DNA from: JADKAV01 sp963769435
GTDB taxonomy: Bacteria > Actinomycetota > Actinomycetes > S36-B12 > UBA10799
Assembly (NCBI GenBank): GCA_963769435.1
Contig: CAVYLN010000002.1
Coordinates: forward strand, 930,001-994,000
Direction: 5' to 3'
Length of the DNA stretch: 64,000 nt
Both the position numbers and the translations under genes were made by a program. This document shows positions 8,922 to 17,516 of the stretch, one piece after another; position 1 is the first letter of the stretch; each line of letters starts with the position of its first letter. The notes beneath the pieces were generated by a model that did not search any database, was not told where the DNA came from, and saw only the letters and a program-made list of their open reading frames with translations.

Positions 8922-9545
8922 CGCCCTTGGACGGCGCTTGGTCCTTCAGACCCTCGACCGCGTCCTTCTCGGCCTGCGCCTGCGCGTCGGCGATCTGCTT
9001 CGTCGGCTTCCGCCTTCGCCTCGGGGGTCTCAGCGGCGGCCTCGACCTTCTCGACGGCCTCTTCCGACGCCGCCTCGACCTGCTCGCTCGATCTCTTTGG
9101 CGAGCTGGTCGGCAGAGTCGGCCGGCTTCTCGGCATCCTTCGCCGCGCGCTTGGCCGCGGAGGTCGCCTCCTTGACCACCGCCTCGGCCATGGGTTCCAC
9201 GAGTTCGATCACGGCCATCGGCGCGTTGTCACCCTTGCGGGGGCCGATCTTGGTGATCCGGGTGTAACCCCCGGGGCGACCGGCGTACTGCGGCCCGATC
9301 TCGGTGAACAACTCGTGCACGACCGACTTGTCGCGGATCACCGACATGACCCGGCGGCGGGCGTGGAGGTCACCGCGCTTGGCGAACGTCACCAGCCGAT
9401 CCGCCAGCGGGCTCAGGCGCTTGGCCTTCGCTTCGGTCGTGGTGATGCGCCCGTGCTGGAACAGCGCGGTGGCCAGGTTGGCCAGCATCAGTCGCTCGTG
9501 CGCCGGACCACCACCGAGGCGGGGTCCCTTCGACGGCGTGGGCAT
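8914..9545 (-). CDS. rplQ: 50S ribosomal protein L17 with acidic C-terminal tail, two frameshifts in the tail
   Basis: The core (residues 1-about 120) is intact: MPTPSKGPRLGGGPAHERLML, NLATALFQHGRITTTEAKAKR and RRRVMSVI. After it comes an Ala/Glu/Lys-rich extension as in streptomycetes and mycobacteria. The reading frame breaks twice there. One extra base near 9084-9090 separates ADQLAKEI from SEQVEAASEEAVEKVEAA. Another near 9000-9004 separates EAKAEAD from KQIADAQAQAEKDAV. Removing both gives 209 residues ending DQAPSKGDD, with a stop at 8914-8916 that overlaps the truA start, which supports the repair. Uncorrected, the frame ends early at 9030. Confidence 0.93.
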
Positions 9546-9572
9546 GTGGTTCTCCTTGACTAAGCGGCAGCC

Positions 9573-10586
9573 CTAGAGCTGCTCGTCCTCTGCGTACTGT
9601 TGGTCGTCCTCGGCGTAGAACGTCACTGCCTGCGACGGGTCGAAGCCGGCGGGGCTGTCCTTGAGGTTCAGTCCGAGACCCTGCAGCGAGTCCTTCACCT
9701 CATCGATGGACTTCTGCCCGAAGTTGCGGATGTCCATCAGGTCGGCCTCACTGCGGGTCAGCAGCTCGCCGATGGTGTGCACACCCTCGCGCTTCAGGCA
9801 GTTGTAGGAGCGGACCGACAGGTTGAGCGCCTCGATCGGCTGGCTGAACTGTTCGGCCATGTAGGTGTCGACCTCGGACGGTCCGAGTTCGAGGCCCTCA
9901 GCGGTGGCGTTCAGGTCGCGGGCCAGCCCGAACAGCTCCACCAGCGTCTTCCCGGCACTCGCGACGGCGTCACGTGCCCGGATGCTCGGCTTGGTCTCCA
10001 CATCGACGATCAGGCGGTCGAAGTCGGTGCGCTGCTCGACACGGGTGGCCTCGACCTTGTAGGTCACCTTGAGCACCGGCGAGTAGATCGCGTCGACCAG
10101 GATCCGCCCGGCCTGCTTCTCCACCATGGAACCGGCGGCCGCAGGCACATAACCCCGGCCGCGCTCTACGGTCAGTTCCATGTTCAGGGCCGCACCTTCA
10201 CCAAGGGTCGCGAGGTGCAGGTCCGGGTTGTGGACCTCCACGCCGGTGGGCGCCTCGATGTCGGCGACGGTGACCTCCCCGGGCCCGGAAGCCCGCAGGT
10301 ACATGGTGACCGGCTCATCCATCTCGGTGCTGACGACGATGCCCTTGACGTTGAGCACGAGCTCGGTGACGTCCTCGGTCATGCCCGGGACTGTGCTGAA
10401 CTCGTGCTGCACGCCATCGATACGGATACTCGTGACCGCCGCACCGGGGATGGACGACAGCAGGGTGCGTCGCAGGCTGTTGCCCAGGGTGTAGCCGAAA
10501 CCCGGCTCGAGGGGTTCGAGGACGAATCGCGAACGACTGTCGGAGACGAACTCCTCGGTCAGAACTGGTCGACTTGCAATCTGCAC
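9573..10586 (-). CDS. rpoA: DNA-directed RNA polymerase subunit alpha
   Basis: The 337-residue alpha subunit. The N-terminal domain (about 1-230) carries the assembly motifs FVLEPLEPGFGYTLGNSLRRTLLSSIPGAA and ERGRGYVPA. The C-terminal domain binds UP elements and activators through helix-hairpin-helix motifs (LNLSVRSYNCLKREGVHTIGELL, MDIRNFGQKSIDEV). A Glu/Asp-rich tail follows. It lies between rpsD and rplQ in the usual order. Confidence 0.98.
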   Translation of the reverse strand: MQIASRPVLTEEFVSDSRSRFVLEPLEPGFGYTLGNSLRRTLLSSIPGAAVTSIRIDGVQHEFSTVPGMTEDVTELVLNVKGIVVSTEMDEPVTMYLRASGPGEVTVADIEAPTGVEVHNPDLHLATLGEGAALNMELTVERGRGYVPAAAGSMVEKQAGRILVDAIYSPVLKVTYKVEATRVEQRTDFDRLIVDVETKPSIRARDAVASAGKTLVELFGLARDLNATAEGLELGPSEVDTYMAEQFSQPIEALNLSVRSYNCLKREGVHTIGELLTRSEADLMDIRNFGQKSIDEVKDSLQGLGLNLKDSPAGFDPSQAVTFYAEDDQQYAEDEQL

Positions 10587-10660
10587 GTGACTTCTTCCTT
10601 TCTCAGGCGACCGCTATATGACGCCCGGGAGACCGCAGCAAGGTGCCGCGGCTGACTGCA

Positions 10661-11287
10661 TTACTTCGAGTAGAGCTCAACGATGAGTTGTTCCTGCACC
10701 AGCGTGTCGATCTGCTCGCGCTTCGGCAGGGAGTGCACCAGCACCCGGAAGTGCGACGGAATGACCTCGAGCCACGCCGGCACCTCGCGCTCGCCGGCCT
10801 CGGCGTGCGCGACCACGAACGGCGTCATCTCACGGGACTTGTTGCGCACCTCGACGATGTCGTTGGGCGACACCCGGTAGCTGGGGATGTCGACCTTCTT
10901 GCCGTTGACGGTGATGTGGCCGTGACGCACCAACTGACGCGCCATGTCGCGGCTCTTGGCCAGACCCGCGCGGTAGACCACGTTGTCCAGGCGGCTCTCG
11001 AGGATCGTCAGCAGGTTCTCACCGGTCTTGCCCTGCTGCCGGTTGGCCTCGTCGTAGTAGCTGCGGAACTGGCGCTCGAGCACTCCGTAGATGCGGGCGC
11101 ACTTCTGCTTCTCCCGCTTCTGGAGCAAGTACTCGCTCTCCTTGGTCCGGTTGCGGCCGTGCTGGCCGGGCGGGTAGGGGCGCTTCTCCACCGGGCACGC
11201 CGGCGAGTCGCACTTGGCACCCTTGAGGAACAGTTTGGTCTTCTCGCGGCGGCAGCGCTTGCAGTCCGCGCCTGTGTATCGGGCCAT
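10661..11287 (-). CDS. rpsD: 30S ribosomal protein S4 (zinc-binding form)
   Basis: A 208-residue primary 16S rRNA binder. It has an intact Cys cluster (Cys9, Cys12, Cys26, Cys31 within ADCKRCRREKTKLF and KCDSPACP) that should bind zinc. The S4 RNA-binding domain follows (LDNVVYRAGLAKSRDMARQL, GHITVNGKKVDIPSYRV). Many actinobacteria have a Cys-free S4 instead or as well; this one is the Cys-containing type. Confidence 0.97.
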   Translation of the reverse strand: MARYTGADCKRCRREKTKLFLKGAKCDSPACPVEKRPYPPGQHGRNRTKESEYLLQKREKQKCARIYGVLERQFRSYYDEANRQQGKTGENLLTILESRLDNVVYRAGLAKSRDMARQLVRHGHITVNGKKVDIPSYRVSPNDIVEVRNKSREMTPFVVAHAEAGEREVPAWLEVIPSHFRVLVHSLPKREQIDTLVQEQLIVELYSK

Positions 11288-11301
11288 GTTCTATCTCCTG
11301 C

Positions 11302-11700
11302 TCAGACCCGGCGCCGCTTCGGCGGACGGCAGCCGTTGTGCGGTACGGGGGTCACGTCTTGGATCGTTCCGACCTCGAGGCCGGTGGCCTGCAGCGACCG
11401 GATGGCCGTCTCACGCCCGGAACCCGGGCCCTTGACGAACACGTCGACCTTGCGCATGCCGTTGTCCATCGCCCGCCGGGCGGCAGCCTCGGCGGCCATC
11501 TGGGCGGCGTACGGGGTGGACTTGCGGGAGCCCTTGAACCCCACCTGCCCCGACGAGGACCAGGCGATGACCTGTCCCTGCGGGTCGGTGATGGTGACGA
11601 TGGTGTTGTTGAAGGTGCTCTTGATGTGGGCGTGGCCGAAAGCCACGCTCTTCTTCTCTTTGCGGCGCGGCTTCTTCGCGCCCTTGCCTTGGGGTGCCAT
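11302..11700 (-). CDS. rpsK: 30S ribosomal protein S11
   Basis: A 132-residue platform protein. It has a Lys-rich N terminus, HIKSTFNNTIVTITD, WSSSGQVGFKGSRKSTPYAAQ and the conserved end VTPVPHNGCRPPKRRRV. It sits between rpsM and rpsD with short spacing, in the normal alpha-operon order. Confidence 0.98.
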   Translation of the reverse strand: MAPQGKGAKKPRRKEKKSVAFGHAHIKSTFNNTIVTITDPQGQVIAWSSSGQVGFKGSRKSTPYAAQMAAEAAARRAMDNGMRKVDVFVKGPGSGRETAIRSLQATGLEVGTIQDVTPVPHNGCRPPKRRRV

Positions 11701-11723
11701 GGCTGCTCAGACTCCTGCTCGTG

Positions 11724-12101
11724 TCACTTGCCGACCTTCTTCTTGCCGGCGACGGTCTTGCGCTTGCCCTTGCGGGTCCGCGCGTTGGTGTGCGTGCGCT
11801 GTCCACGCACGGGCAGACCGCGGCGGTGGCGTAGGCCCTGGTAGGACCCGATCTCCACCTTGCGGCGGATGTCGGCCTGCACCTCGCGGCGAAGGTCACC
11901 CTCGGTCTGGTAGTTGGCTTCGATGTAGTCGCGCAACGCGATCACATCCGGTTCGGACAGGTCGCGGACGCGCGTGTTGGGATCCACACCGGTCGCGGCC
12001 AGCGCCTTCTGGGACAGGGAACGTCCCACCCCGAAGATGTAGGTCAGGCCGACCTCGACGCGCTTCTCGCGCGGCAGGTCAACACCCACAATGCGTGCCA
12101 T
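11724..12101 (-). CDS. rpsM: 30S ribosomal protein S13
   Basis: A 125-residue head protein contacting tRNA and the intersubunit bridge. It starts MARIVGVDLPREKRVEVGLTY, with GVGRSLSQKAL and GLRHRRGLPVRGQRTHTNART, and ends in a Lys-rich tail. The 141-nt gap upstream to rpmJ (12102-12242) has an imperfect GGTCCCACC/GGTGGG dyad but no clear promoter. Confidence 0.98.
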   Translation of the reverse strand: MARIVGVDLPREKRVEVGLTYIFGVGRSLSQKALAATGVDPNTRVRDLSEPDVIALRDYIEANYQTEGDLRREVQADIRRKVEIGSYQGLRHRRGLPVRGQRTHTNARTRKGKRKTVAGKKKVGK

Positions 12102-12242
12102 TGGGCTCTCCTAGTTCGTTCACGAAGGTCTGTGACGTCATCGGTCCCACCGCCCTGGTGGGTCCCCGGCCTTCGCGTCCGGGGGTGGCGTCTGGCAGCC
12201 CTTGGCTTCGGGCACCAGGTTCGGATGACGTCTTACCAGGGG

Positions 12243-12356
12243 TCAGCCCTGGCGCTGCTTGTGGCGAGGGTTCTCGCAGATCACCATGACGCGACCGTTG
12301 CGACGAATCACCTTGCACTTGTCGCAGATCTTCTTAACGCTCGGTTGAACCTTCAT
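12243..12356 (-). CDS. rpmJ: 50S ribosomal protein L36 (zinc form)
   Basis: A 37-residue protein read directly from the sequence: MKVQPSVKKICDKCKVIRRN, then GRVMVICENPRHKQRQG. The Cys-x2-Cys, Cys and His ligands form the zinc ribbon of the C+ form. It lies 18 nt downstream of infA, the standard infA-rpmJ-rpsM order. Confidence 0.97.
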   Translation of the reverse strand: MKVQPSVKKICDKCKVIRRNGRVMVICENPRHKQRQG

Positions 12357-12374
12357 CGGTGTCCTGCTGATTCC

Positions 12375-12596
12375 TCACTTGTACCGGTAGACGATGCGTC
12401 CCCGGGTCAAGTCGTAGGGCGAGAGCTCCACGACCACTCGGTCATCCGGAAGGATCCGGATGTAGTGCATCCGCATCTTGCCGGAGATGTGGGCAAGGAC
12501 CTTGTGGCCGTTGTCCAACTCGACACGGAACATCGCATTGGGCAGTGACTCGACGATCGTGCCCTCGAGCTCGATCGCGTCGTCCTTCTTACCCAT
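12375..12596 (-). CDS. infA: Translation initiation factor IF-1
   Basis: A 73-residue OB-fold protein that blocks the ribosomal A site during initiation. MGKKDDAIELEGTIVESLPN and the end DLTRGRIVYRYK are canonical. The ATG at 12596 gives the universal length; the longer upstream open frame is not conserved. Confidence 0.98.
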   Translation of the reverse strand: MGKKDDAIELEGTIVESLPNAMFRVELDNGHKVLAHISGKMRMHYIRILPDDRVVVELSPYDLTRGRIVYRYK

Positions 12597-12625
12597 GCGT
12601 GATCCAGTCTTCCGATTGTGTGCGG

Positions 12626-12654
12626 ATTGTGCGGTATGTCGTACCGCGGGTGAA
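12626..12654 (-). promoter_or_regulatory. Candidate infA promoter containing a 13-bp near-palindrome
   Basis: On the minus strand TTCACC (12654-12649) and CACAAT (12631-12626) are 17 bp apart, about 30 bp upstream of the infA ATG. The spacer contains GGTATGTCGTACC at 12633-12645 (plus-strand reading), identical to the motif upstream of glmS. An operator inside a promoter spacer is plausible. The -10 match is moderate, and a competing TTTACA lies further upstream at 12676-12681. Confidence 0.45.
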
Positions 12655-12745
12655 GGCATTCGCCCTCTGTTCGAGTGTAAAGCATGGGTCGCGACGACGG
12701 CTAGGGGGGCGTTCACCAGGAACAACCCGGCCCGTCGGTGGGCCG

Positions 12746-13575
12746 TCAACCCGCCAGGGCGGAAACCTGCACGCCCAGCGCCGCGAGCTCGGACCTGCCG
12801 CCGTCACGGGCCGTCAGCACCCACGGACCAGTGGTCGTGATCGCCACAGTGTGCTCCCAGTGTGCGGCCAGGGAACCGTCCATCGTGACCACCGTCCACT
12901 CATCGGGCAGCGTCACATTGTCGGGTGCACCCAACGTGATCATCGGTTCCACAGCCAGCACCATGCCCGAGACGAGTTCCGGACCCTTGCCGGCCGGCCC
13001 CACGTTCGGCACGTCCGGTGGCATGTGCATCTGGGTGCCGATTCCGTGCCCGACGTATTCCCGGACGATCCCGTAGTCGTGGACGGCGCCACGAATCGTG
13101 CGCTCGACCGCCGCACCGATGTCGGTGAGCCGACCGCCCGCGCGCGCGTGTGCAAGTCCGTGCCACAGCGAGGAGCGGGTCGCCTCAGACAGTTCCGCGG
13201 CACCCTGCCCGATCTCGCCCGACCCCCACAGTGATGGCCGCATCACCGTGCCAGCCGTGCAGGATCGCACCGCAGTCGACGCTGACGAGCGCACCTTCAT
13301 GCAGAGGGATCTCGCTGGGGATGCCGTGGACGATCGCGTTGTCGACGCTGATGCAGATGCTGGCCGGGAATCCGTGGTAGCCGAGGAAGGAGGGTGTGGC
13401 CCCGGCCGAACGGATCACGTCCTCGGCGATCGCGTCCAACTGTTTGCCGGTGACCCCGGGGCGGATCGCGGCCGCCACGGCGTCGAGCGCGTCGGCGACA
13501 ACGAGGCCGGCCTGCACGCATGAGACCGATCTGCTCATCGGTCTTGATCTGCACGCGGGCGCCCCGGCGGAACAC
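12746..13575 (-). CDS. map: Methionine aminopeptidase type I, two frameshifts
   Basis: Removes the initiator methionine from nascent proteins. The repaired product is 275 residues. It starts MFRRGARVQIKTDEQIGLMR at GTG 13575 and continues AAGLVVADALDAV, GYHGFPASICISVDNAIVHG, VSVDCGAILHGWHGDAAITV, YGIVREYVGHGIGTQMHMPP, GMVLAVEPMITLG and WEHTVAIT. These include the Asp, His and Glu metal ligands. The frame breaks at 13511-13512 (one extra base in CC) and at 13218-13220 (one extra base in CCC). Both repairs restore family sequence. It directly follows adk, with the GTG abutting the adk stop. Confidence 0.94.
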
Positions 13576-14140
13576 TCAAGCCCCCAGCGCGGCTAACAAC
13601 CTGTCGGTGACCTCGTCCATGGATCCCATGCCATCGACCTTGACGAGCAGGCCGCGCTGCGGAGTACACGCGGACGAGGGGTTCGGTCTGCTCCGCGTAC
13701 ACGTCCATGCGGCGCCGGATCACCTCTTCGGTGTCGTCGGCGCGGCCCTGCTCCTGCGCCCGGTTCAGCAGACGCGCCACGACCTCGTCGGTGTTGGCAG
13801 TGATCTCAACGACCTTGTCCAGGTGTGTGCCGAGACCGGTCAGGATGGAGTCGAGCTCCCCGACCTGGGCCAAGGTGCGGGGGTAGCCGTCGAGGATGAA
13901 GCCGGAGGACGCGTCGGGCTCTGCCAGCCGACCTGCCACCATCGAGTTCGTCACCTCGTCGGGGACGTACTCGCCGGCCTCCATGTACCGCTTGGCCTCC
14001 AGACCCAGCGGGGTCCCATCGGCCAGGTTCGCCCGGAAGATCTCCCCGGTGGAGATGTGGGGCACCTGCAACTTCTCCGCTACCTTGACCGCCTGTGTGC
14101 CCTTGCCCGCACCGGGCGGTCCCATGAGAACAATGCGCAT
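13576..14140 (-). CDS. adk: Adenylate kinase, one frameshift near the C terminus
   Basis: Interconverts ATP plus AMP with 2 ADP. It starts MRIVLMGPPGAGKGTQAVKV (P-loop at residues 8-14), then ISTGEIFRANL, GFILDGYPRTLAQ and RADDTEEVIRRRMDVY. It has a short LID, as in other actinobacteria. One extra base near 13658 breaks the frame after LVRVYS. Without it the end reads QRGLLVKVDGMGSMDEVTDR and LLAALGA, 187 residues. The ATG overlaps the secY stop by one base (TAATG). Confidence 0.95.
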
Positions 14141-15438
14141 TATCGCAAGAACCCTTCGTAGCTCCGTTGCTGAAGTTGTGCCTCGATCTGTTTCACCGTA
14201 TCGAGTCCGACACCCACCATGATCAGCAGAGATGTCCCACCGAAGATGAAACTCTGCCCGACGCCCAACGCTCCGAAAGCATAGAGCGGGATGACCGCCA
14301 CCACCGCCAGGTAGATCGACCCGGGGAAGGTCAGTCTGCTGAGCACGTAGGCGAGATACTGCTCGGTCGGCTTGCCGGCCCGGATACCCGGGATGAAGCC
14401 GCCGTACTTCTTCATGTTGTCGCTGACCTCGACCGGGTTGAAGGTGATCGACACGTAGAAGTACGCGAAGAAGATGATCATCGCGACGTAGAACAGGATG
14501 TAGAGCGGCTCGGTGCCCTGCGAGAAGTTGCGCGCCACCCACAGGCCCCAGCCGGTGTTCGTGTTGCCGCTGACCGTCGAGATCAACTGCGGGATGTAGA
14601 GCAACGACGAGGCGAAGATCACCGGGATCACACCGGCCATGTTGACCTTCAGCGGGATGTACGTGGAGGCCCCGCCCATGAGCTTGGATCCGACCATCTT
14701 CTTGGCGTACTGCACCGGGATCCGGCGCTGCGCTTGCTCCACGTAGACCACCGCGGCGATGATGACCACCCCGACGGACAAGGTGAGTACCAGCGGGAAC
14801 GCGCCGCGGGAGACGTAGATCGAGTAGAACTGTCCGGGCATCCCGGCGATGATCGACACGAAGATCAGCAAAGACATGCCGTTGCCGACGCCGCGGTCGG
14901 TGATCAACTCACCGAACCACATCAGCATCGCGGCACCCGCGGTCATCACCAGCACCATCGTGATGATCAACGGGATGGACTGGTTCGGGATCAGGTTCTC
15001 GTTGCAGCCCTGGAACAACTGCCCCGGGGAGCGTGCCAGCGAGATGAACGCAGTTGCCTGCAGGACCGACAGACCGATCGTCAGGTATCGGGTGTACTGC
15101 GTCATCTTCGCCTGGCCGGACTGGCCTTCCTTACGCAGCGCCTCAAGCCTCGGGATGACCACTGTCAGCAGCTGGATGATGATGCTGGCGGTGATGTAGG
15201 GCATGATCCCGAGCGCGAATACGCTCAACTGCAGCAGTGCGCCACCGCTGAACAGGTTGATCAGGCCATACAGGGAGTTCCCCTCGACCAGCGTCAGACA
15301 GGTCTGGATGGCTGTGTAGTCCACGCCCGGCGTGGGGATGATCGCACCGACCCGGTAGATGGCGATGAGACCCAACGTGAAAAGGATCTTGTTGCGCAGG
15401 TCCGGAGTCCGGAACGCCGCAGCGAATTGCGATAGCAA
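14140..15438 (-). CDS. secY: Protein translocase subunit SecY
   Basis: The central channel of the Sec translocon, 432 residues with ten predicted membrane segments. Family segments include GVMPYITASII-type sequence (here GIMPYITASIIIQLLTVVIP), the plug region after TM1, and PGIRAGKPTEQYLAYVLSRL. I chose the TTG start at 15438 (product MLSQFAAAFRTPDLRNKI), which has AGGAGG just upstream. The open frame continues to 15468. In most actinobacteria secY follows rplO directly; here an amine oxidase gene lies between them. Confidence 0.96.
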   Translation of the reverse strand: MLSQFAAAFRTPDLRNKILFTLGLIAIYRVGAIIPTPGVDYTAIQTCLTLVEGNSLYGLINLFSGGALLQLSVFALGIMPYITASIIIQLLTVVIPRLEALRKEGQSGQAKMTQYTRYLTIGLSVLQATAFISLARSPGQLFQGCNENLIPNQSIPLIITMVLVMTAGAAMLMWFGELITDRGVGNGMSLLIFVSIIAGMPGQFYSIYVSRGAFPLVLTLSVGVVIIAAVVYVEQAQRRIPVQYAKKMVGSKLMGGASTYIPLKVNMAGVIPVIFASSLLYIPQLISTVSGNTNTGWGLWVARNFSQGTEPLYILFYVAMIIFFAYFYVSITFNPVEVSDNMKKYGGFIPGIRAGKPTEQYLAYVLSRLTFPGSIYLAVVAVIPLYAFGALGVGQSFIFGGTSLLIMVGVGLDTVKQIEAQLQQRSYEGFLR

Positions 15439-15555
15439 AGATCCTCCTCGCGCACCCGCGGCGCGCACACGAAGTTGTTCGGTACTGACCTGAGAGTAGC
15501 AAGGCGACCCGCGCTGTCGGCGGGGGTCGGCCCCCCGGCTCTGGAACTGCCCTGA

Positions 15556-16869
15556 TCAGCGATAGGCCGCGGACAGTACCTCAGCGGCTTCGATGGCGAC
15601 TCCGGCATCGTCCTCGGGGCGGGTCAGCGCGGCGGAACCCCCGGCGAAACCGAAGACGATTGCGGCGCCTGTGAGAACGCGCAGGTCGTACCACTCCGCC
15701 CAGCGCTGAGCCGGGGCGGACTCCACCTGCAGGATCTGGGCGTCCGGCCACCAGGGTTGCGGATAGCGCAGGAACACCTTCTCGAGATTGCCTGTGATCA
15801 AGGATTCCGCGGCTGCCCGCACCGCGGGCGGCAGATCCAGTCGCGGCGATCCCGACTGCAGGAGCGCGACGGGCACGGCCACCACGGCGGCATCCGCGCG
15901 GACCGAGTCCACCTGGACACCGTCGGATCCGATTCGCATTTCCCCGACCGGCGAGTCGAGCCGCACGTCGAGTCCAGTGGCGAGCATCTGCGGGACCTTG
16001 TCGAAACCGCCGGCCACGAGGGCGTGGTCGCCGCGGTCGTACTCGCCCTCCCACAGGGCCTGGGCACCGAGTCGGTCCAGGTCGACGCCGTACTCCATGG
16101 TGATCTCGGTCAACTGCGCGAGTTCCCTTGCGGGGGTGTCCGCCCGCCAGCCCTGATCTGCGAGCCCCACGGCGACCGAGGTGTCCCTGCCTGGCTTCGT
16201 CCTGATCGCCGCCGCCGCTGCCCGCTCCAGGGCGGTGACCGCCCGCCCCACGCCAGTGGCCGGGGTCCCGGTCCGGTAGCCATGCACGAGGGTGTCGTCC
16301 CAGTCCGTCGGCACCAGATCCAGTCCGGCACGTCTGACGACATCCACCATCGGGTTGTCCCTGACCCCGTGGATCCACGACGCCCCCATCTCCAGGGGCA
16401 CCCCGAGTGAGTAGTCGGTCCGCACCCGTCCCCCGACCCGATCCCGCGCCTCCAACACGGTGACCTCACGACCAGCGGCCCTGAGGACCTGCGCCGCCCG
16501 CAGCCCGGCGAGGCCCGCACCGACCACGAGCACCGAGCGCAGCTCAGGCACCTCCAGCAGTCGCCGCGCCGCCCGTTCCCCCGATGTGTAGGCACCGTGC
16601 ACGGTCGACGGGTGGTCCACCGCTGTGTACTCCCCTGCCAGAACGACACGGCCACCGATGAACGCCTCGGCCAGCACCCGTCTGGCCCCCAGGGGGGTGC
16701 CGACGGGCAGGGCCGAATAGGACCCCAGGGACCACGGGTCGACGTCCCAGCGCGTCACCAGACTGCCGTCCGGGGCATCACTGGCGGTTGTGCCTGCCGG
16801 CGCAGCGCACCCCGCGAAGGACCAGGCGCCGGTGACCGCCGCCCACTTCAACAGGTCCCGGCGCTGCAT
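15556..16869 (-). CDS. Flavin amine oxidase, apparently circularly permuted, Tat-exported lipoprotein
   Basis: A 437-residue protein. Residues 1-25 have a twin-arginine motif (QRRDLLK) and a lipobox ending in Cys21 (SFAGC), so it is probably a Tat-exported lipoprotein. Residues 38-104 (TRWDVDPWSLGSYS, GRVVLAGEYTAVDHPSTVHG, AYTSGERAA) match the segment that closes the C terminus of monoamine and polyamine oxidases. Only then comes the FAD Rossmann motif (VVGAGLAG, residues 115-122; Glu140; GGRVRT) and GASWIHG. The protein ends FGFAGGSAALTRPEDDAG to LSAAYR, which in normal enzymes leads straight into the WDVDPW segment. I see no frameshift or duplication. The substrate is unknown. Its own transcription is likely, since a terminator closes rplO upstream. 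Confidence 0.85.
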   Translation of the reverse strand: MQRRDLLKWAAVTGAWSFAGCAAPAGTTASDAPDGSLVTRWDVDPWSLGSYSALPVGTPLGARRVLAEAFIGGRVVLAGEYTAVDHPSTVHGAYTSGERAARRLLEVPELRSVLVVGAGLAGLRAAQVLRAAGREVTVLEARDRVGGRVRTDYSLGVPLEMGASWIHGVRDNPMVDVVRRAGLDLVPTDWDDTLVHGYRTGTPATGVGRAVTALERAAAAAIRTKPGRDTSVAVGLADQGWRADTPARELAQLTEITMEYGVDLDRLGAQALWEGEYDRGDHALVAGGFDKVPQMLATGLDVRLDSPVGEMRIGSDGVQVDSVRADAAVVAVPVALLQSGSPRLDLPPAVRAAAESLITGNLEKVFLRYPQPWWPDAQILQVESAPAQRWAEWYDLRVLTGAAIVFGFAGGSAALTRPEDDAGVAIEAAEVLSAAYR

Positions 16870-17027
16870 GGCGCCACCGTACTGGACCCGATGGCATGCC
16901 TGACCCGAATGCGCTCCGACGGCCCTGGCGAGACCTGCCGACAGCCAAGGTTGTGAATGTCGCGTCACTGAGCGTACGGATGTTTGCACGCTCCGGAAAT
17001 GCGACTGCGGACCGACGGACCCGACGC

Positions 17028-17059
17028 AGAAGGGGCGCCGGTTTCCCGACGCCCCTTCT
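17028..17059 (-). terminator. Hairpin terminator after rplO
   Basis: A perfect 10-bp inverted repeat, AGAAGGGGCG (17028-17037) and CGCCCCTTCT (17050-17059), 15 bp past the rplO stop. There is no T tract, as is common in high-GC actinobacteria. It separates the ribosomal operon from the amine oxidase gene. Confidence 0.7.
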
Positions 17060-17074
17060 CCGTTTGCTTCGTGA

Positions 17075-17515
17075 TCAGGCGGTGGTGACCGATCCGCCTG
17101 CGGCCTCGATCTTGGACTTCGCCGTGGCCGAAGCCGCGTCAACCGTCACCTGCACCGCGACCGAGATGTCGCCGTTGCCGAGCACCTTGACGGGCTGGTT
17201 CTTGCGCACCGCACCCTTGGACACGAGGTCCTCGACAGTGACCTCTCCGCCCTCGGGGAACAACTTCTCGATCTGGGCGAGATTGACGACCTGGAAGGTC
17301 ACCTTGTTCGGGCTCTTGAAACCCTTGAGTTTGGGCAGCCGCATGTGCAACGGGGTCTGACCACCCTCGAATGCGGCGGACACCTGACCGCGCGCGTGCG
17401 TTCCCTTGGTACCGCGGCCGGCGGTCTTCCCCTTCGAGCCCTGACCACGGCCCTTGCGGGTCTTGGCGGTCTTGGCGCCGGGGGCCGGTCGCAAGTGATG
17501 CACCTTGAGTGTCAT
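17075..17515 (-). CDS. rplO: 50S ribosomal protein L15
   Basis: A 146-residue protein, MTLKVHHLRPAPGAKTAKTR followed by the glycine-rich loop GRGQGSKGKTAGRGTKGTHA and FEGGQTPLHMRLPKLKGF. It is the last gene of the spc operon here and follows rpmD with one base between them. Confidence 0.98.
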   Translation of the reverse strand: MTLKVHHLRPAPGAKTAKTRKGRGQGSKGKTAGRGTKGTHARGQVSAAFEGGQTPLHMRLPKLKGFKSPNKVTFQVVNLAQIEKLFPEGGEVTVEDLVSKGAVRKNQPVKVLGNGDISVAVQVTVDAASATAKSKIEAAGGSVTTA

Positions 17516-17516
17516 C

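Noticed and set aside
13535..14542. Adenylate kinase with a 134-residue N-terminal extension
   Set aside because: The extension is the antisense-frame reading of the end of secY; the P-loop start at 14140 is the family start and is coupled to secY by TAATG.
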